Assembly (NCBI RefSeq): GCF_019204005.1
Contig: NZ_JAGSPA010000001.1
Span: forward strand, 744,001-808,000
Origin: Pacificimonas pallii
GTDB taxonomy: Bacteria > Pseudomonadota > Alphaproteobacteria > Sphingomonadales > Sphingomonadaceae
Length of the DNA stretch: 64,000 nt
Direction of reading: 5' to 3'
Part shown: piece by piece, positions 8,232-17,118 of the stretch
Numbering within the stretch: position 1 is the stretch's first letter
How the letters are laid out: each line of letters starts with the position of its first letter
Position numbers and translations under genes: made by a program
Notes under the pieces: generated by a model
Seen by the model: only the letters and a program-made list of their open reading frames with translations
Told to the model about the DNA's origin: nothing
Database searches by the model: none

Positions 8232-10201
8232 CCGGCTCTCCGTTCAAATTTCTCGACGCCTATGAGCGGACCGATCAGGATATTTTCTTTGGCCGTGAGG
8301 AGGAGATCGCGCGCCTTTACCGGATGATCGGCGAATCCCGCGTCGTTCTTGTTTACGGCGAATCAGGGACTGGCAAAACCAGCCTGATCCAGTGCGGACT
8401 TGCCACCCGGCTGAGCGACACTGACTGTTTCCAGCTGTTCGTGCGGCGCGGTGATGACATTAATGCCGCGCTGGCGCGTGAAATACGTGCGGAGGCGGAC
8501 ACGCCGATCCCGCCGGAAATGTCACCGGTCGATGCGCTGAAATCACTGTTCCTGGATCATCTGCGTCCGATGTACCTGATCTTCGATCAGTTTGAGGAGC
8601 TGTTCATTCTGGGCAGCAGGGACGAGCAGGAGGCGTTCTTCGCGACCGTCGCCGACATACTGGCCTCTGATGTGTCCTGCAAAATGATCTTCAGTCTGCG
8701 AGAGGAATATCTGGCGCAGCTGTATCGCTTCGAAGAGGTCGTACCGAACCTGTTCAACAAGCGGCTGCGTGTCGAGGCGATGAGCCCCGGCAACATCGAA
8801 AAGGTGATTACCGGGACGACCACGGCCAGCGATATCGCGCTGGAGCGAGGTGACGAAACAGCGCGGCGGATCGCAGACAAGATTGGCGACGAGCGCGGCG
8901 GTGTGCAGCTCGCTTATCTTCAGGTCTATCTGGATAAGCTCTATCAGGAAGCGGCGGGTTCGGCCGGCGGCGGGCCTTTGATGTTTACCGATGCCTCGGT
9001 CGAATCCACCGGTGCCCTCGGCGATATCATGGCCGATTTTGTCGATGACCGCACAAAGGCGCTGCAGAAGCAGCTTGCGACCAGCCGGGCTGATATGATG
9101 AGGCGCGGCGTGCGCTTTCTGCTGGAAGAGTTCGTCACGGTGGAGGGTACCAAACTGCCACTGACGCGCGCGGAATTGCTGGCGCGCGCGCCCGCTTTTG
9201 AACCATGGCTCGACGATGCCATTGCCTCGCTGGAAACATCGCGGGTGCTGAGAAATGTGGACGGGCGCTATGAGCTGGCCCATGACGCGCTGGCGGGGCG
9301 GATCGCTGAAACGCGCAGTGCCGCGCGAAAGAACGCGCTTGAGGTCAAAAAGATCGTGCGCGACCGGATGGCAAGTGCGGCACGCACGGGCGTTTACCTC
9401 GCGCCTGAAGAGTTGAAAGCGGTCGATGTCAGCCTTCGGCAGCTGGATGCCGCGAACCAGCGGTCGCTGCTTCAGCTGGGCCCCGAAGAGCAGGCCTTTG
9501 TGAAGAAGAGCAAGTCGAAAGACCGTCGCCGCCGGTTCATTTTATGGGGCGGTGTCGTCGCCGCGATATGCACGATCCTGTTCTTCATCATGACGACGGC
9601 CGCGGCATTTCTGTTGCAGGAAGATGAGCGGTTATTCACGAATTACAGCAACGACGCGATCTCCACGAACGCATATTACCAGCTGCTTTATGCCACCGAT
9701 CAGGACGAAGTCTGGAGTGTACGGCGCAATATTCTGTACCAGTCGGCCGCCGCCAATCAACGTCGGGACACAGAGGCGGACACTGTTATGAACCCTGCGT
9801 TCTGGATGGAGCTTTTCGAAGCGCAGGCGGCATGGGATTCCAACAATGACGATCTGGCCCACGAGATGTTTGACGTTCTGGAAACGGAGTTGGTCGCCGC
9901 GCTGGATGAGAATCCAGCAAATTGGGACGCGCGTATTCGTTACCGGGCGCTTCTGTCGCGGCGGTTTCAGAATAGCGCAGTGGATGCGGATATCACCGGA
10001 CAGCGTTCAATCGGAGCCAGGCTGGTCGGCTTCATGCAGGAGGACGGCTTTGATGACGACATTGCAGGGCAACTGGCACCCGAATGGCAATGGGATATCA
10101 TGAGCGCCTGTAAATCGCTTCAGGAGAATAACATCGTGATTGATGAATGTACCGGTGTCGACCTGAGCGCTCTGGAGATCGCCAACGCCGAGGCAAGCTA
10201 G
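8228..10201 (+). CDS. STAND-like (nSTAND1-type) P-loop NTPase with C-terminal membrane helix
   Basis: 657 residues. The opening FKFLDAYERTDQDIFFGREEE is the signature entry to nSTAND1 NTPases. Walker A is GESGTGKTS (residues 44-52) and Walker B is LIFDQFEELF (about 117-126), followed by a sensor-like SLREEYLAQLYRF and a winged-helix-like region to about 380. A strongly hydrophobic segment lies at about 437-462. The 190-residue C-terminal tail has no WD40 or TPR repeats, which many STAND proteins carry for target recognition. It is therefore either a sensor of another type or is driven by the membrane. It is the last gene of the operon. Its likely role is an ATP-dependent switch that gathers the CHAT and caspase partners at the inner membrane. 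This is inferred from family behaviour and gene coupling. Confidence 0.85.
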   Translation: MTGSPFKFLDAYERTDQDIFFGREEEIARLYRMIGESRVVLVYGESGTGKTSLIQCGLATRLSDTDCFQLFVRRGDDINAALAREIRAEADTPIPPEMSPVDALKSLFLDHLRPMYLIFDQFEELFILGSRDEQEAFFATVADILASDVSCKMIFSLREEYLAQLYRFEEVVPNLFNKRLRVEAMSPGNIEKVITGTTTASDIALERGDETARRIADKIGDERGGVQLAYLQVYLDKLYQEAAGSAGGGPLMFTDASVESTGALGDIMADFVDDRTKALQKQLATSRADMMRRGVRFLLEEFVTVEGTKLPLTRAELLARAPAFEPWLDDAIASLETSRVLRNVDGRYELAHDALAGRIAETRSAARKNALEVKKIVRDRMASAARTGVYLAPEELKAVDVSLRQLDAANQRSLLQLGPEEQAFVKKSKSKDRRRRFILWGGVVAAICTILFFIMTTAAAFLLQEDERLFTNYSNDAISTNAYYQLLYATDQDEVWSVRRNILYQSAAANQRRDTEADTVMNPAFWMELFEAQAAWDSNNDDLAHEMFDVLETELVAALDENPANWDARIRYRALLSRRFQNSAVDADITGQRSIGARLVGFMQEDGFDDDIAGQLAPEWQWDIMSACKSLQENNIVIDECTGVDLSALEIANAEAS

Positions 10202-10264
10202 GTCTTGGCGTTGACGCCTGATGCCATTCGTCCAGTTCCCCGAAAGGGACCAGACCGGGCATTC

Positions 10265-10414
10265 CTAGAAATGCCGGTCACCGTTTCCGCGATCACCTTC
10301 GAACACGCGGTCGCCATTGCCGCGGTCACCGGTTCCCCGCTCTTCGGGCGAAGAACGCTTGTCCTTGGTTGTGTCGATATCCTTGGGCGTCTGCTTGTCG
10401 CTTTTGTCAGCCAT
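10265..10414 (-). CDS. 49-residue charged protein with GDRGNGDR repeat
   Basis: A short minus-strand frame with ATG at 10414, preceded by GGGGAGA at good spacing, and a TAG stop at 10265-10267. The product is very hydrophilic (MADKSDKQTPKD at the start) and ends with two near-copies of G-D-R-G-N-G-D-R. I do not recognise the family. It starts 27 nt downstream of the TIR gene stop on the same strand, so it may be the last gene of that transcript, and it sits tail to tail with the NTPase gene. The good ribosome binding site and the internal repeat support it being real, but its size leaves doubt. Confidence 0.5.
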   Translation of the reverse strand: MADKSDKQTPKDIDTTKDKRSSPEERGTGDRGNGDRVFEGDRGNGDRHF

Positions 10415-10440
10415 GCTCTGTCTCCCCGTTATGGTTAACC

Positions 10441-12435
10441 CTAAGCGAAGCCGAGTGCCGTCAGCAAACGAATAAAATCCAGGCGTTGTCGCAGAGGATC
10501 CAGGAAGGGATCATTCCTGAGATAGACAAGGCCTGCATCGCCCTCCTCCCGCGCGGTTTCCAGCAGATCCATGGCATCGTCTGCCCGCCCCCACTGCGCC
10601 AGCACCTGCGCACGCTGATACAGGCTGTTATCGCCGTGCGCCGCGCCGAGAGCCGCAAAAGCTGCCTCTGCATCGGCGGTGCGGTCTTGCCGCTCGGCGA
10701 CGATCGCGAGGCCGGTCAGGCGGAACAGACTGCTCGGCTCCCGTTCATAAGCCGTACGGGCGCCTGGCACGTCACCCATCAGGTAAAGGCTGGCGCCAAT
10801 GGCGGAATGCGCCACTGACAGCTCTGGGTTCAGGCCGAGCGCGCGTTGCACCGGTGGAATGGACGCGGCATAGGCCCGCGCCGAATATTCCACCTCGCCA
10901 ATGCGCCTGAATACCCGCGCGTTCAAAGGGTCAAGTTCCGCAGCCCGTGCTATTGCCGCGCGCGCGCTGTCGAACCGCCCGCAGCGCGCCGAATAAAGCG
11001 CGTACCGGCTGAGGACATCCGCATCGCCTCCACCAAGTTCGAACGAACGCTCATAGGGCGCGCGCGCACCGGCGGCGTCAATATCACCGTTGAAGAGCGC
11101 AAAACCGAGTGCCGACTGCGTGTCGGCGACGTCCGGAGCAAGGGCGGCCGCGCGGCGAGCTGCCGCAATTGCGTCCCGGTACCGCGAACGGCGCTCCTGT
11201 CCCTGGTCATATTGATTGCCAATCACCGTCAACGACCGTGCCCGCGCGGCATGGGCGAGAGCGAAATCCTCGTCGGCAGCTATGGCCGCGTCGAAACTTG
11301 CAAGCGCGGCCATGTCGTCGGACCGGTCACTGGCGCGGGCGTAGTGATCGCGGCCGCGCAGATAGGCATCATAGGCGGCCAGGCTGTCGGTGCCGCCTGC
11401 CATGGTGAAATCAGCCTGCTTACCGCCAAGCATTTCCTGCGTCAGAGCCAAGGTGACAGCGCGCGCAATCTCTTCCTGCACGGCGAAGATGTTTTGCACG
11501 GAACGATCGAAGGTTTCGGACCATTGGCTGAATCCCGTCCTGCCATCGATCAACTCCGCGGAGATACGCAGCATGTCGCCAGCCAGCCTGACATTGCCGT
11601 CCAGCAGGAAACTGACGCCAAGCCTGCTGCAGATCGTGCGGGCATCCTCATCGCTGCCGCGAAAACTGTTGGAGGAGGTTTGCGCGGCGACGCGCAGCAG
11701 CCGATTGCTCGACAATTGTGTTCGCAGTTCCGCTGATAGACCATCCGATAGATAGGATTTTTCGGGATTGCCGCTGAGATTGGCAAAAGGCAGGATCGCC
11801 ACGCTATTGTCCGTTGCGGCCTGCGGCCCAGATTGCGTCAGCCACCATGCGCCGACGGCACCCGCGCTGAGAAGAAGCGCGGTGCCGCCCAAAAGCGCAC
11901 GGCGGTCGATGCTGCCCGCTGCGATCGTCTTATCAGGAGGGCCGGTATGCGGCATGACGGCCTCAGCTGCCGTCGTTTCTCCGTCGCCATGCCGCGCGGC
12001 GATCGCGCGTAGGATGGCCTCCATCGCCGGCGCGGCATCGGCGCTGCGGGCATCGTTCACGTCGATACTTTGCGCCTGCCGAAATCCGAGCGGGGGAACC
12101 GTGCCGCCCAAAGCGACCGGCACCAGATTGCCATTTTCAAAGCCATGGGTCGCTTCATCGCGCACCCAGGACGATTTCACCGACGCTTCGGACCAGAGAA
12201 CCACGACCGCCTTGGCCGAAACAAGCGCCGTTTCGATGGTTTCCAGAAACCGCTCGCCGCCTTCAATCAGGCCGTCCCACCAGACGCCGTAACCCGCGGC
12301 CTCAATTGCCGCGACGATCGGCAATGCCTGCTCCCGGTCAACGCGCGCATAGCTGAGAAATACCGTCTTCGCCGGTGCGGACTCACCGGACTCAGGATCG
12401 GCACCGGTCATTGGTTTCAAAAGCCCCCGCAGCAT
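10441..12435 (-). CDS. TIR domain - membrane helix - TPR protein
   Basis: 664 residues. A TIR domain covers about 22-150: TVFLSYARVDRE, a WW-D strand end, and SSWVRDE, where E94 sits at the position of the catalytic glutamate of TIR NAD-cleaving enzymes. A hydrophobic stretch at about 180-199 follows. Residues 210-330 carry SVAILPFANLSGNPEKSYLSDG, the segment shared by proteins with the TolB-like or adenylate-cyclase-associated fold. TPR-like repeats run to the end. The architecture is common in sphingomonads and is not proven defensive by itself. It converges on the CHAT/caspase/NTPase operon. Start codon choice is uncertain: ATG at 12435 has a weak ribosome binding site, and a second ATG nine codons in is also possible. 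Confidence 0.82.
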   Translation of the reverse strand: MLRGLLKPMTGADPESGESAPAKTVFLSYARVDREQALPIVAAIEAAGYGVWWDGLIEGGERFLETIETALVSAKAVVVLWSEASVKSSWVRDEATHGFENGNLVPVALGGTVPPLGFRQAQSIDVNDARSADAAPAMEAILRAIAARHGDGETTAAEAVMPHTGPPDKTIAAGSIDRRALLGGTALLLSAGAVGAWWLTQSGPQAATDNSVAILPFANLSGNPEKSYLSDGLSAELRTQLSSNRLLRVAAQTSSNSFRGSDEDARTICSRLGVSFLLDGNVRLAGDMLRISAELIDGRTGFSQWSETFDRSVQNIFAVQEEIARAVTLALTQEMLGGKQADFTMAGGTDSLAAYDAYLRGRDHYARASDRSDDMAALASFDAAIAADEDFALAHAARARSLTVIGNQYDQGQERRSRYRDAIAAARRAAALAPDVADTQSALGFALFNGDIDAAGARAPYERSFELGGGDADVLSRYALYSARCGRFDSARAAIARAAELDPLNARVFRRIGEVEYSARAYAASIPPVQRALGLNPELSVAHSAIGASLYLMGDVPGARTAYEREPSSLFRLTGLAIVAERQDRTADAEAAFAALGAAHGDNSLYQRAQVLAQWGRADDAMDLLETAREEGDAGLVYLRNDPFLDPLRQRLDFIRLLTALGFA

Positions 12436-12564
12436 CGTTCTGGCATTGATCTACGGTTATTCACCCGTCACCAACAGCCATTGCTTAGGCGGCAGGCCCG
12501 CCGGAGACAAGAATAGCGATATATATGGGCTGCCCGGCGTCCGGTCAGCGGCATCACCATATGG

Positions 12565-13353
12565 TCAGAGGCCAAGCGCGTGCCAGGTCATGCTGCCGAC
12601 GACGCCATCGGCCTTTAGATTCTTCTCCTTCTGATATTTTTTCACAGCGGCCTTGGTCGCGGGGCCGAAGTCGCCATCGACGATCAAATCGAGCGCTTTT
12701 TGCAGATCGCGAACGTCTTTGCCTTTTGCGCCCATGCTGATCAGCTTTCGCCCGTTTTCGGTTTGAAAAGGCGCCATGCTGTGGCGCCGGAAAGCATCGG
12801 CCATCTTGATGTGATATTTGTTCTTTTCGTAGGCGGCACCATTGTATCCCCGCGCAAAGCCGCGCCAGTCGAGGCGCTGTAGTTCGTCCTTCAGTTTTCG
12901 GCTCTTCACATAGCCGATAAAGGCTTCGAGATGGGTATCTTCGGACGTCACCATCGCCGTGATGAAGTCCTCCACATTGGCGTATCCGCACAATTTGTGA
13001 TTCCAGCCCATGATCTGGAACATACCCCAGCTTGCGGATTTCAACCCGGCTTCGCGGTCGAGCGCAATGGCGCGCGACAGTCTGCCATATTCATGTGCGC
13101 CGCCCTTATATCCGCCCGCCCTTCGCGATGAGATATCCGGATGGGTGCCGTTGTAGGCGTTGTTCGTGAACTTTGCGAAATGGTGTCGTTCGAACAGGAT
13201 TTTTGGCTTCTTGTTTCGAAAGAAACCGCCGCCCGCACTCTCCACCTCCATGACTGCCTTCACGGCGGCAACCTGACAGTCCAGGTCGCGGGCAGCCTGC
13301 TCGATAGCCCCCGCCGTCATTTTCGCACCAGTGCCGATGAATTCGTCGGACAT
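12565..13353 (-). CDS. N-acetylmuramidase (endolysin-type) with C-terminal peptidoglycan-binding domain
   Basis: 262 residues from the ATG at 13353, which has an AGGGGA ribosome binding site. An in-frame upstream extension lacks one. Residues about 10-180 match the N-acetylmuramidase (DUF3380-like) fold, with the catalytic glutamate in VMEVESAGGGF and the paired motif ILFERHHF. Residues about 195-260 form a PG_binding_1 domain (GAKGKDVRDLQKAL, DGDFGPATKAAV). There is no signal peptide, so the protein would need a holin-like or envelope-damage route to reach peptidoglycan, as phage endolysins do. No other phage genes are nearby. It lies 129 nt upstream of the TIR gene on the same strand and could be co-transcribed with it. 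Confidence 0.85.
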   Translation of the reverse strand: MSDEFIGTGAKMTAGAIEQAARDLDCQVAAVKAVMEVESAGGGFFRNKKPKILFERHHFAKFTNNAYNGTHPDISSRRAGGYKGGAHEYGRLSRAIALDREAGLKSASWGMFQIMGWNHKLCGYANVEDFITAMVTSEDTHLEAFIGYVKSRKLKDELQRLDWRGFARGYNGAAYEKNKYHIKMADAFRRHSMAPFQTENGRKLISMGAKGKDVRDLQKALDLIVDGDFGPATKAAVKKYQKEKNLKADGVVGSMTWHALGL

Positions 13354-13601
13354 ATGATTTCCCCTTTTCGTTTCGGACAAGATTGGTCCTGAGGGGCTGG
13401 CGGTGTGATCATGTCTGGAAGTGCCGCGCAAATCCCTGAACCTTAAAGCGAACAAGAACGCAACAACCGGTTTTACTTATCGGCGCGTACCTGCACCGGG
13501 TCAATAGAGGCGCGGTTTCTGGTTAAGCGCGGGGCATTATTGGTGCGGAGCCGGAAACCAGTAACTTTCCTTGCAGAAAATGCCCGGCGCGATACGGCGC
13601 T

Positions 13602-14981
13602 TCATTGCCAGTGCGCGGCGATCATGATCGCCAGAATTGCGAGAGGTACCGCATATCGCATTGCGGGGCGCCACAGCGCGCGGGCGAGCGCGCCGCTGGT
13701 GGCCAGTTCTTCCCTCCAGATTTCCGGTTTGACCACCCAGCCTACGAACAGCGATGTCAGCAGGGCACCGAGTGGCAGCACGATGTTGACGGCAAGATAG
13801 TCCTGCACGACGTATATCGTTTGTTCCCTAAGCACACCAAAGGGTTCCAGCGGATGGAACTCGGCCAAATGGTTGAAGGAAAACACCGTGCCGAGGCTGG
13901 CGATCCCCACCAGCAGGCTGACGAGAAACACCGCCGGACGCAACCCGATGCGCAATGCATTGGCGATACGGCCGCCGAGGGGCTCGAGCAGCCCTACGCA
14001 TGAGGTGATGGCCGCAATGAACAGCAACAGGAAGAAAAGGAAACCCACGATGCTGCCCCCCGGTATCGCTCCGAATGCAATGGGCAAAGTCTCGAAGACA
14101 AGGCCCGGACCGGACGTGACCGGCACACCATATTGGAACACGAAGGGAAAGATGGTCAGCCCCGCCAGCAGCGCGACGACCGTATCCGCCGCGATCACCG
14201 TCATGGCCGATCCCGCTATCGGCGCATTCCGGTCCAGATGGGAGCCAAAGCTCACCATTGTCCCAAAACCGACGCCAACGGAAAAGAACGCCTGCCCGAC
14301 CGCCATGGCGATGACGCCGCCGTCGATCTTGGAAAAATCGGGCACGAACAGGAATTGCAGCGCGCTCATCATGTCGCCGACGAACGCCGCGTAAATTGCA
14401 AGCAGGACGAGCCCCGCAAAGAAAAACGGCATGATGATGTTGGTCAGCTTCTCTATACCGCCGGTAAGCCCGCGCGAGATCACCAGCGCGCTAAAGGCGA
14501 CGGTGGCGGCCATCCACCCGATCATGCGCCAGGGACTGTCCATCAGCGACGCGAAGATCGCGGTCGTTTCCTCCGCCTGCGCATCGGAAAATTCATCTCC
14601 TGCGAACCGCAGCATGTAATCCAGCGTCCACCCTGCGATCACGACATAATAGGCCAGGATCGCAAAAGTCGCGATGAGCGCGAGGATACCGATCATATGC
14701 CATCGCCGGCTGGCACCGCTCTGCGCGGCGACATTGCGAAGCGAGCCTACGATGCCCCGTCCGCCCCGCCGGCCGAGCATCAGTTCCGCCATGACGAGCG
14801 GCAGGCCGATGCAGAGCACGCAGGCGAGATAGACGAGGATGAAGGCGGCACCGCCATTTTCCCCAGTCATGTACGGGAACCGCCAGATATTGCCCAGCCC
14901 GACGGCAAACCCGCTGGCAGCGAGGACGAAGGACGTTCTCGACGACCATAATTGTGGCTGTTTGTCGGCTTTCATCGCCAT
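13602..14981 (-). CDS. Sodium-dependent neurotransmitter-symporter family (NSS/SNF) transporter
   Basis: 459 residues with the ATG at 14981, nine nt after GGAGGG. An upstream ATG at 15005 is possible. TM1 carries the family signature GFAVGLGNIWRFPY with the unwound, sodium-binding segment, and about eleven further hydrophobic segments follow. The family imports amino acids or related small molecules with Na+, as LeuT does. Substrate cannot be read from the sequence. It lies just downstream of the TPR and dipeptidase genes on the same strand, which fits uptake of amino acids released by the dipeptidase. Confidence 0.88.
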   Translation of the reverse strand: MAMKADKQPQLWSSRTSFVLAASGFAVGLGNIWRFPYMTGENGGAAFILVYLACVLCIGLPLVMAELMLGRRGGRGIVGSLRNVAAQSGASRRWHMIGILALIATFAILAYYVVIAGWTLDYMLRFAGDEFSDAQAEETTAIFASLMDSPWRMIGWMAATVAFSALVISRGLTGGIEKLTNIIMPFFFAGLVLLAIYAAFVGDMMSALQFLFVPDFSKIDGGVIAMAVGQAFFSVGVGFGTMVSFGSHLDRNAPIAGSAMTVIAADTVVALLAGLTIFPFVFQYGVPVTSGPGLVFETLPIAFGAIPGGSIVGFLFFLLLFIAAITSCVGLLEPLGGRIANALRIGLRPAVFLVSLLVGIASLGTVFSFNHLAEFHPLEPFGVLREQTIYVVQDYLAVNIVLPLGALLTSLFVGWVVKPEIWREELATSGALARALWRPAMRYAVPLAILAIMIAAHWQ

Positions 14982-15046
14982 GGCTCGATGCCCTCCCTCA
15001 CTCATGGGTTTGTGAGCGCTTCGCCCCGCCTGGCGCAACGGCACGT

Positions 15047-15994
15047 TTAACGCTGCGCGGCCCTGTCCGGTGCGGTCAGCTCGACTTCGGCCGGCCAGAA
15101 CCCTTGCGGGCTTTCATCCACGATCGCGCGCAGCATGCGCCTGGCGTCGTCTTCCCGGCCGGCAAACCGGTGCTCCATCGCAAGCGCAAACCTGACCAGG
15201 CTGCCTTCGCTCTCGGTCAGGTCCTCAGCGGTGATGCGGCCCTGCATGACCTTCACCGCGCGGTGATAATCCTGGTTCTCGGTCAGGTTGAGATCGGCCG
15301 GTACTTCGGCAACGGCGCGCTTCGCACGCTCGTCTTCGCCCATCTTGCGATAGGCCAGATACGTCCAGAACGCTGTTGGAGGCAGCATGTCATCGCGCGC
15401 AAAATCAGGCACGAGGGTAAAGGCCTGCGCCATCCCTTCCGCCATCCGCGCGAAGTCTCCGACAGCGAAACTGGTCTGCGCATGGTAATAGATGATATTC
15501 GACTTGTACGTGCCAAGAGTCAGGCCGCGCGCATTGGGCAAACCATCGGGTTCGAAACTGTCGGGCTCACCTCGCATGAGTTCCATCGCCCGCTCGTAGT
15601 CGGACAGCGCGAGGTCGAATTGGCGCACCCGTGCAAGGTGGCGCCCGCGATAACGAAGCAACCGATAACTGCCCGGAAAGCGCGTAAGGCCTCGCGTGAA
15701 GACATTGATGGCATCGCAATACCGGCCCGCATATCCCAGGCGGCGCCCAAGCCAGAAATAGCTCTCTTCACGGTCGGGCGCGATGTCGAGGGCGCTGCGC
15801 GCCATTGCGATATCTTCGTTCAGGCGGCGGGCAGTCTGCACATTCCAGTCGGGCGTGCGCAGCGGCGTTCCGATCAGGGTTTCCCTGCAAAACCCGGCTG
15901 CTTCGGCGTCCGCGGGCACGACATCCTGCGCCAGAGCAGCACCGGCAAACAGCGATGCGGCCAGGCCCGCAAGTGTCATCGCGGGCCGCATCAC
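15047..15994 (-). CDS. Exported TPR-like protein
   Basis: 315 residues with a signal peptide (MTLAGLAASLFAGAALAQ, cleavage near residue 23). TPR-like helical pairs are visible at about 60-190 (ESYFWLGRRLGYAGRYCDAI, then RLLRYRGRHLARVRQFDLALSDYERA). It is similar in layout to the exported TPR protein at 20691, so the two are probably paralogues flanking this catabolic cluster. The start overlaps the dipeptidase stop by 4 nt (ATGA), implying coupled translation. Function is unknown. A periplasmic scaffold or helper for peptide handling is a guess from context. Confidence 0.8.
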   Translation of the reverse strand: MMRPAMTLAGLAASLFAGAALAQDVVPADAEAAGFCRETLIGTPLRTPDWNVQTARRLNEDIAMARSALDIAPDREESYFWLGRRLGYAGRYCDAINVFTRGLTRFPGSYRLLRYRGRHLARVRQFDLALSDYERAMELMRGEPDSFEPDGLPNARGLTLGTYKSNIIYYHAQTSFAVGDFARMAEGMAQAFTLVPDFARDDMLPPTAFWTYLAYRKMGEDERAKRAVAEVPADLNLTENQDYHRAVKVMQGRITAEDLTESEGSLVRFALAMEHRFAGREDDARRMLRAIVDESPQGFWPAEVELTAPDRAAQR

Positions 15995-17058
15995 CCGACC
16001 ACCTCGGTATAAAGGCGGCGCAGGTTCGTCCCCATAATTTTCTCCGCCGCCGCCTCGCCATGACCAAGCTTGCGGACTCCGTCCCAGACCACCTCCATGC
16101 GATTGGGCCCATTCAGTTCATCGATGAAGAGCGGCCATTCCGCAGGGTTGAAATTCGGCCCTTCCTCGCGCTTCAATTCGGCGAGATAATCATCAGTCAT
16201 CTTGATGCGGCGATGGTCGCGATCGCTGCCGATGGCGACATGATCCACCCCGGCAACATTGATGGCATGGTCGATATGGCGAAAATAATCGGCCAGCGCA
16301 CCGGCGCGCTTTTCAGTGAGGAAGGGACGGATCTGGCAAATCCCGACGACTCCGCCCCGCTCCGCGAGCAGACGCAGATTGGCGTCTGTCGTGTTACGCT
16401 CGTTCGCGTGGACAGCCATGCAGGCAGTGTGACTGATTGAAACGGGTACTTTGGAATGTTCGATGGCGTCGGCCATCGTGCGCATGTTCGCGTGCGACAG
16501 GTCGATCAACATGCCGCGCGCGTTCATCCGTTCAACCAGTTCGCGCCCGAACCGGGTCAGGCCGTGCGCGCCCAGTTCCTTGCATCCCGCACCTGCCCAG
16601 TTCTGGTGGTTGTAGGTGATCTGCGAGACGCGCACGCCCAGATTGTAAAACACATCGACATTATCGAGATCGGTCCCGAAGTGGGTGCTGTTCTGAAACA
16701 GGTAATAAAGCGCAAGCTTTCCTTCCGACCGGGCGCGGTCGATATCGGCGACACTGGTGGCCTTGATGAACAAATGCGGGTGGGCGGCGATATGACGGTC
16801 ATGTGCGAGGACAGCGTCCATCGCCAGGTCATAGGCTGCCGTGCCACGCGGTTTCGGGTCGCATAGCGTGACGGCGATCGCATCGAGCCCGCTGCCGATC
16901 ATTTCCCGTACGAGCTCTTCGGTATAATTGAAGCGAACTTCGCCCATGGCGTCGAAGGTCAGCGGGCGGGTTTTTGCCAGGAGCGCCGCGCTGCTCATGG
17001 CGGGGAGCGTCATCGCTCCAAGCGCAAGCCCCGATCCGATAAATTTCCGCCTGTCCAT
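15991..17058 (-). CDS. Membrane-dipeptidase family (M19) metallopeptidase, exported
   Basis: 355 residues. The N-terminus MDRRKFIGSG followed by a hydrophobic stretch is a Tat-like signal. The body matches peptidase M19 (renal dipeptidase type): SQITYNHQNWAG, LIDLSHAN with a metal-site histidine, VSISHTAC, and VDHVAIGSDRDH near the C-terminus. These enzymes hydrolyse dipeptides, often with a D- or dehydro-residue at the C-terminal side, using two zinc ions. It begins an apparent operon with the TPR protein and the sodium symporter. Together they suggest periplasmic dipeptide cleavage followed by amino-acid import. Confidence 0.88.
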   Translation of the reverse strand: MDRRKFIGSGLALGAMTLPAMSSAALLAKTRPLTFDAMGEVRFNYTEELVREMIGSGLDAIAVTLCDPKPRGTAAYDLAMDAVLAHDRHIAAHPHLFIKATSVADIDRARSEGKLALYYLFQNSTHFGTDLDNVDVFYNLGVRVSQITYNHQNWAGAGCKELGAHGLTRFGRELVERMNARGMLIDLSHANMRTMADAIEHSKVPVSISHTACMAVHANERNTTDANLRLLAERGGVVGICQIRPFLTEKRAGALADYFRHIDHAINVAGVDHVAIGSDRDHRRIKMTDDYLAELKREEGPNFNPAEWPLFIDELNGPNRMEVVWDGVRKLGHGEAAAEKIMGTNLRRLYTEVVG

Positions 17059-17118
17059 AGCCCACTCCCTTTCCCCATTCGAAAGTTCATAGCGTATCGG
17101 AAAATTAGTGCAAGAGGC

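Noticed and set aside
485-12435. Gasdermin-like pore-forming partner for the caspase/CHAT proteases
   Set aside because: Checked the small and medium frames of the cluster; none has the short, hydrophobic-ended gasdermin layout. The lipase domain is the more likely effector.
12565-13353. Prophage suggested by the endolysin-type muramidase
   Set aside because: No capsid, tail, terminase, holin or phage integrase gene is nearby.
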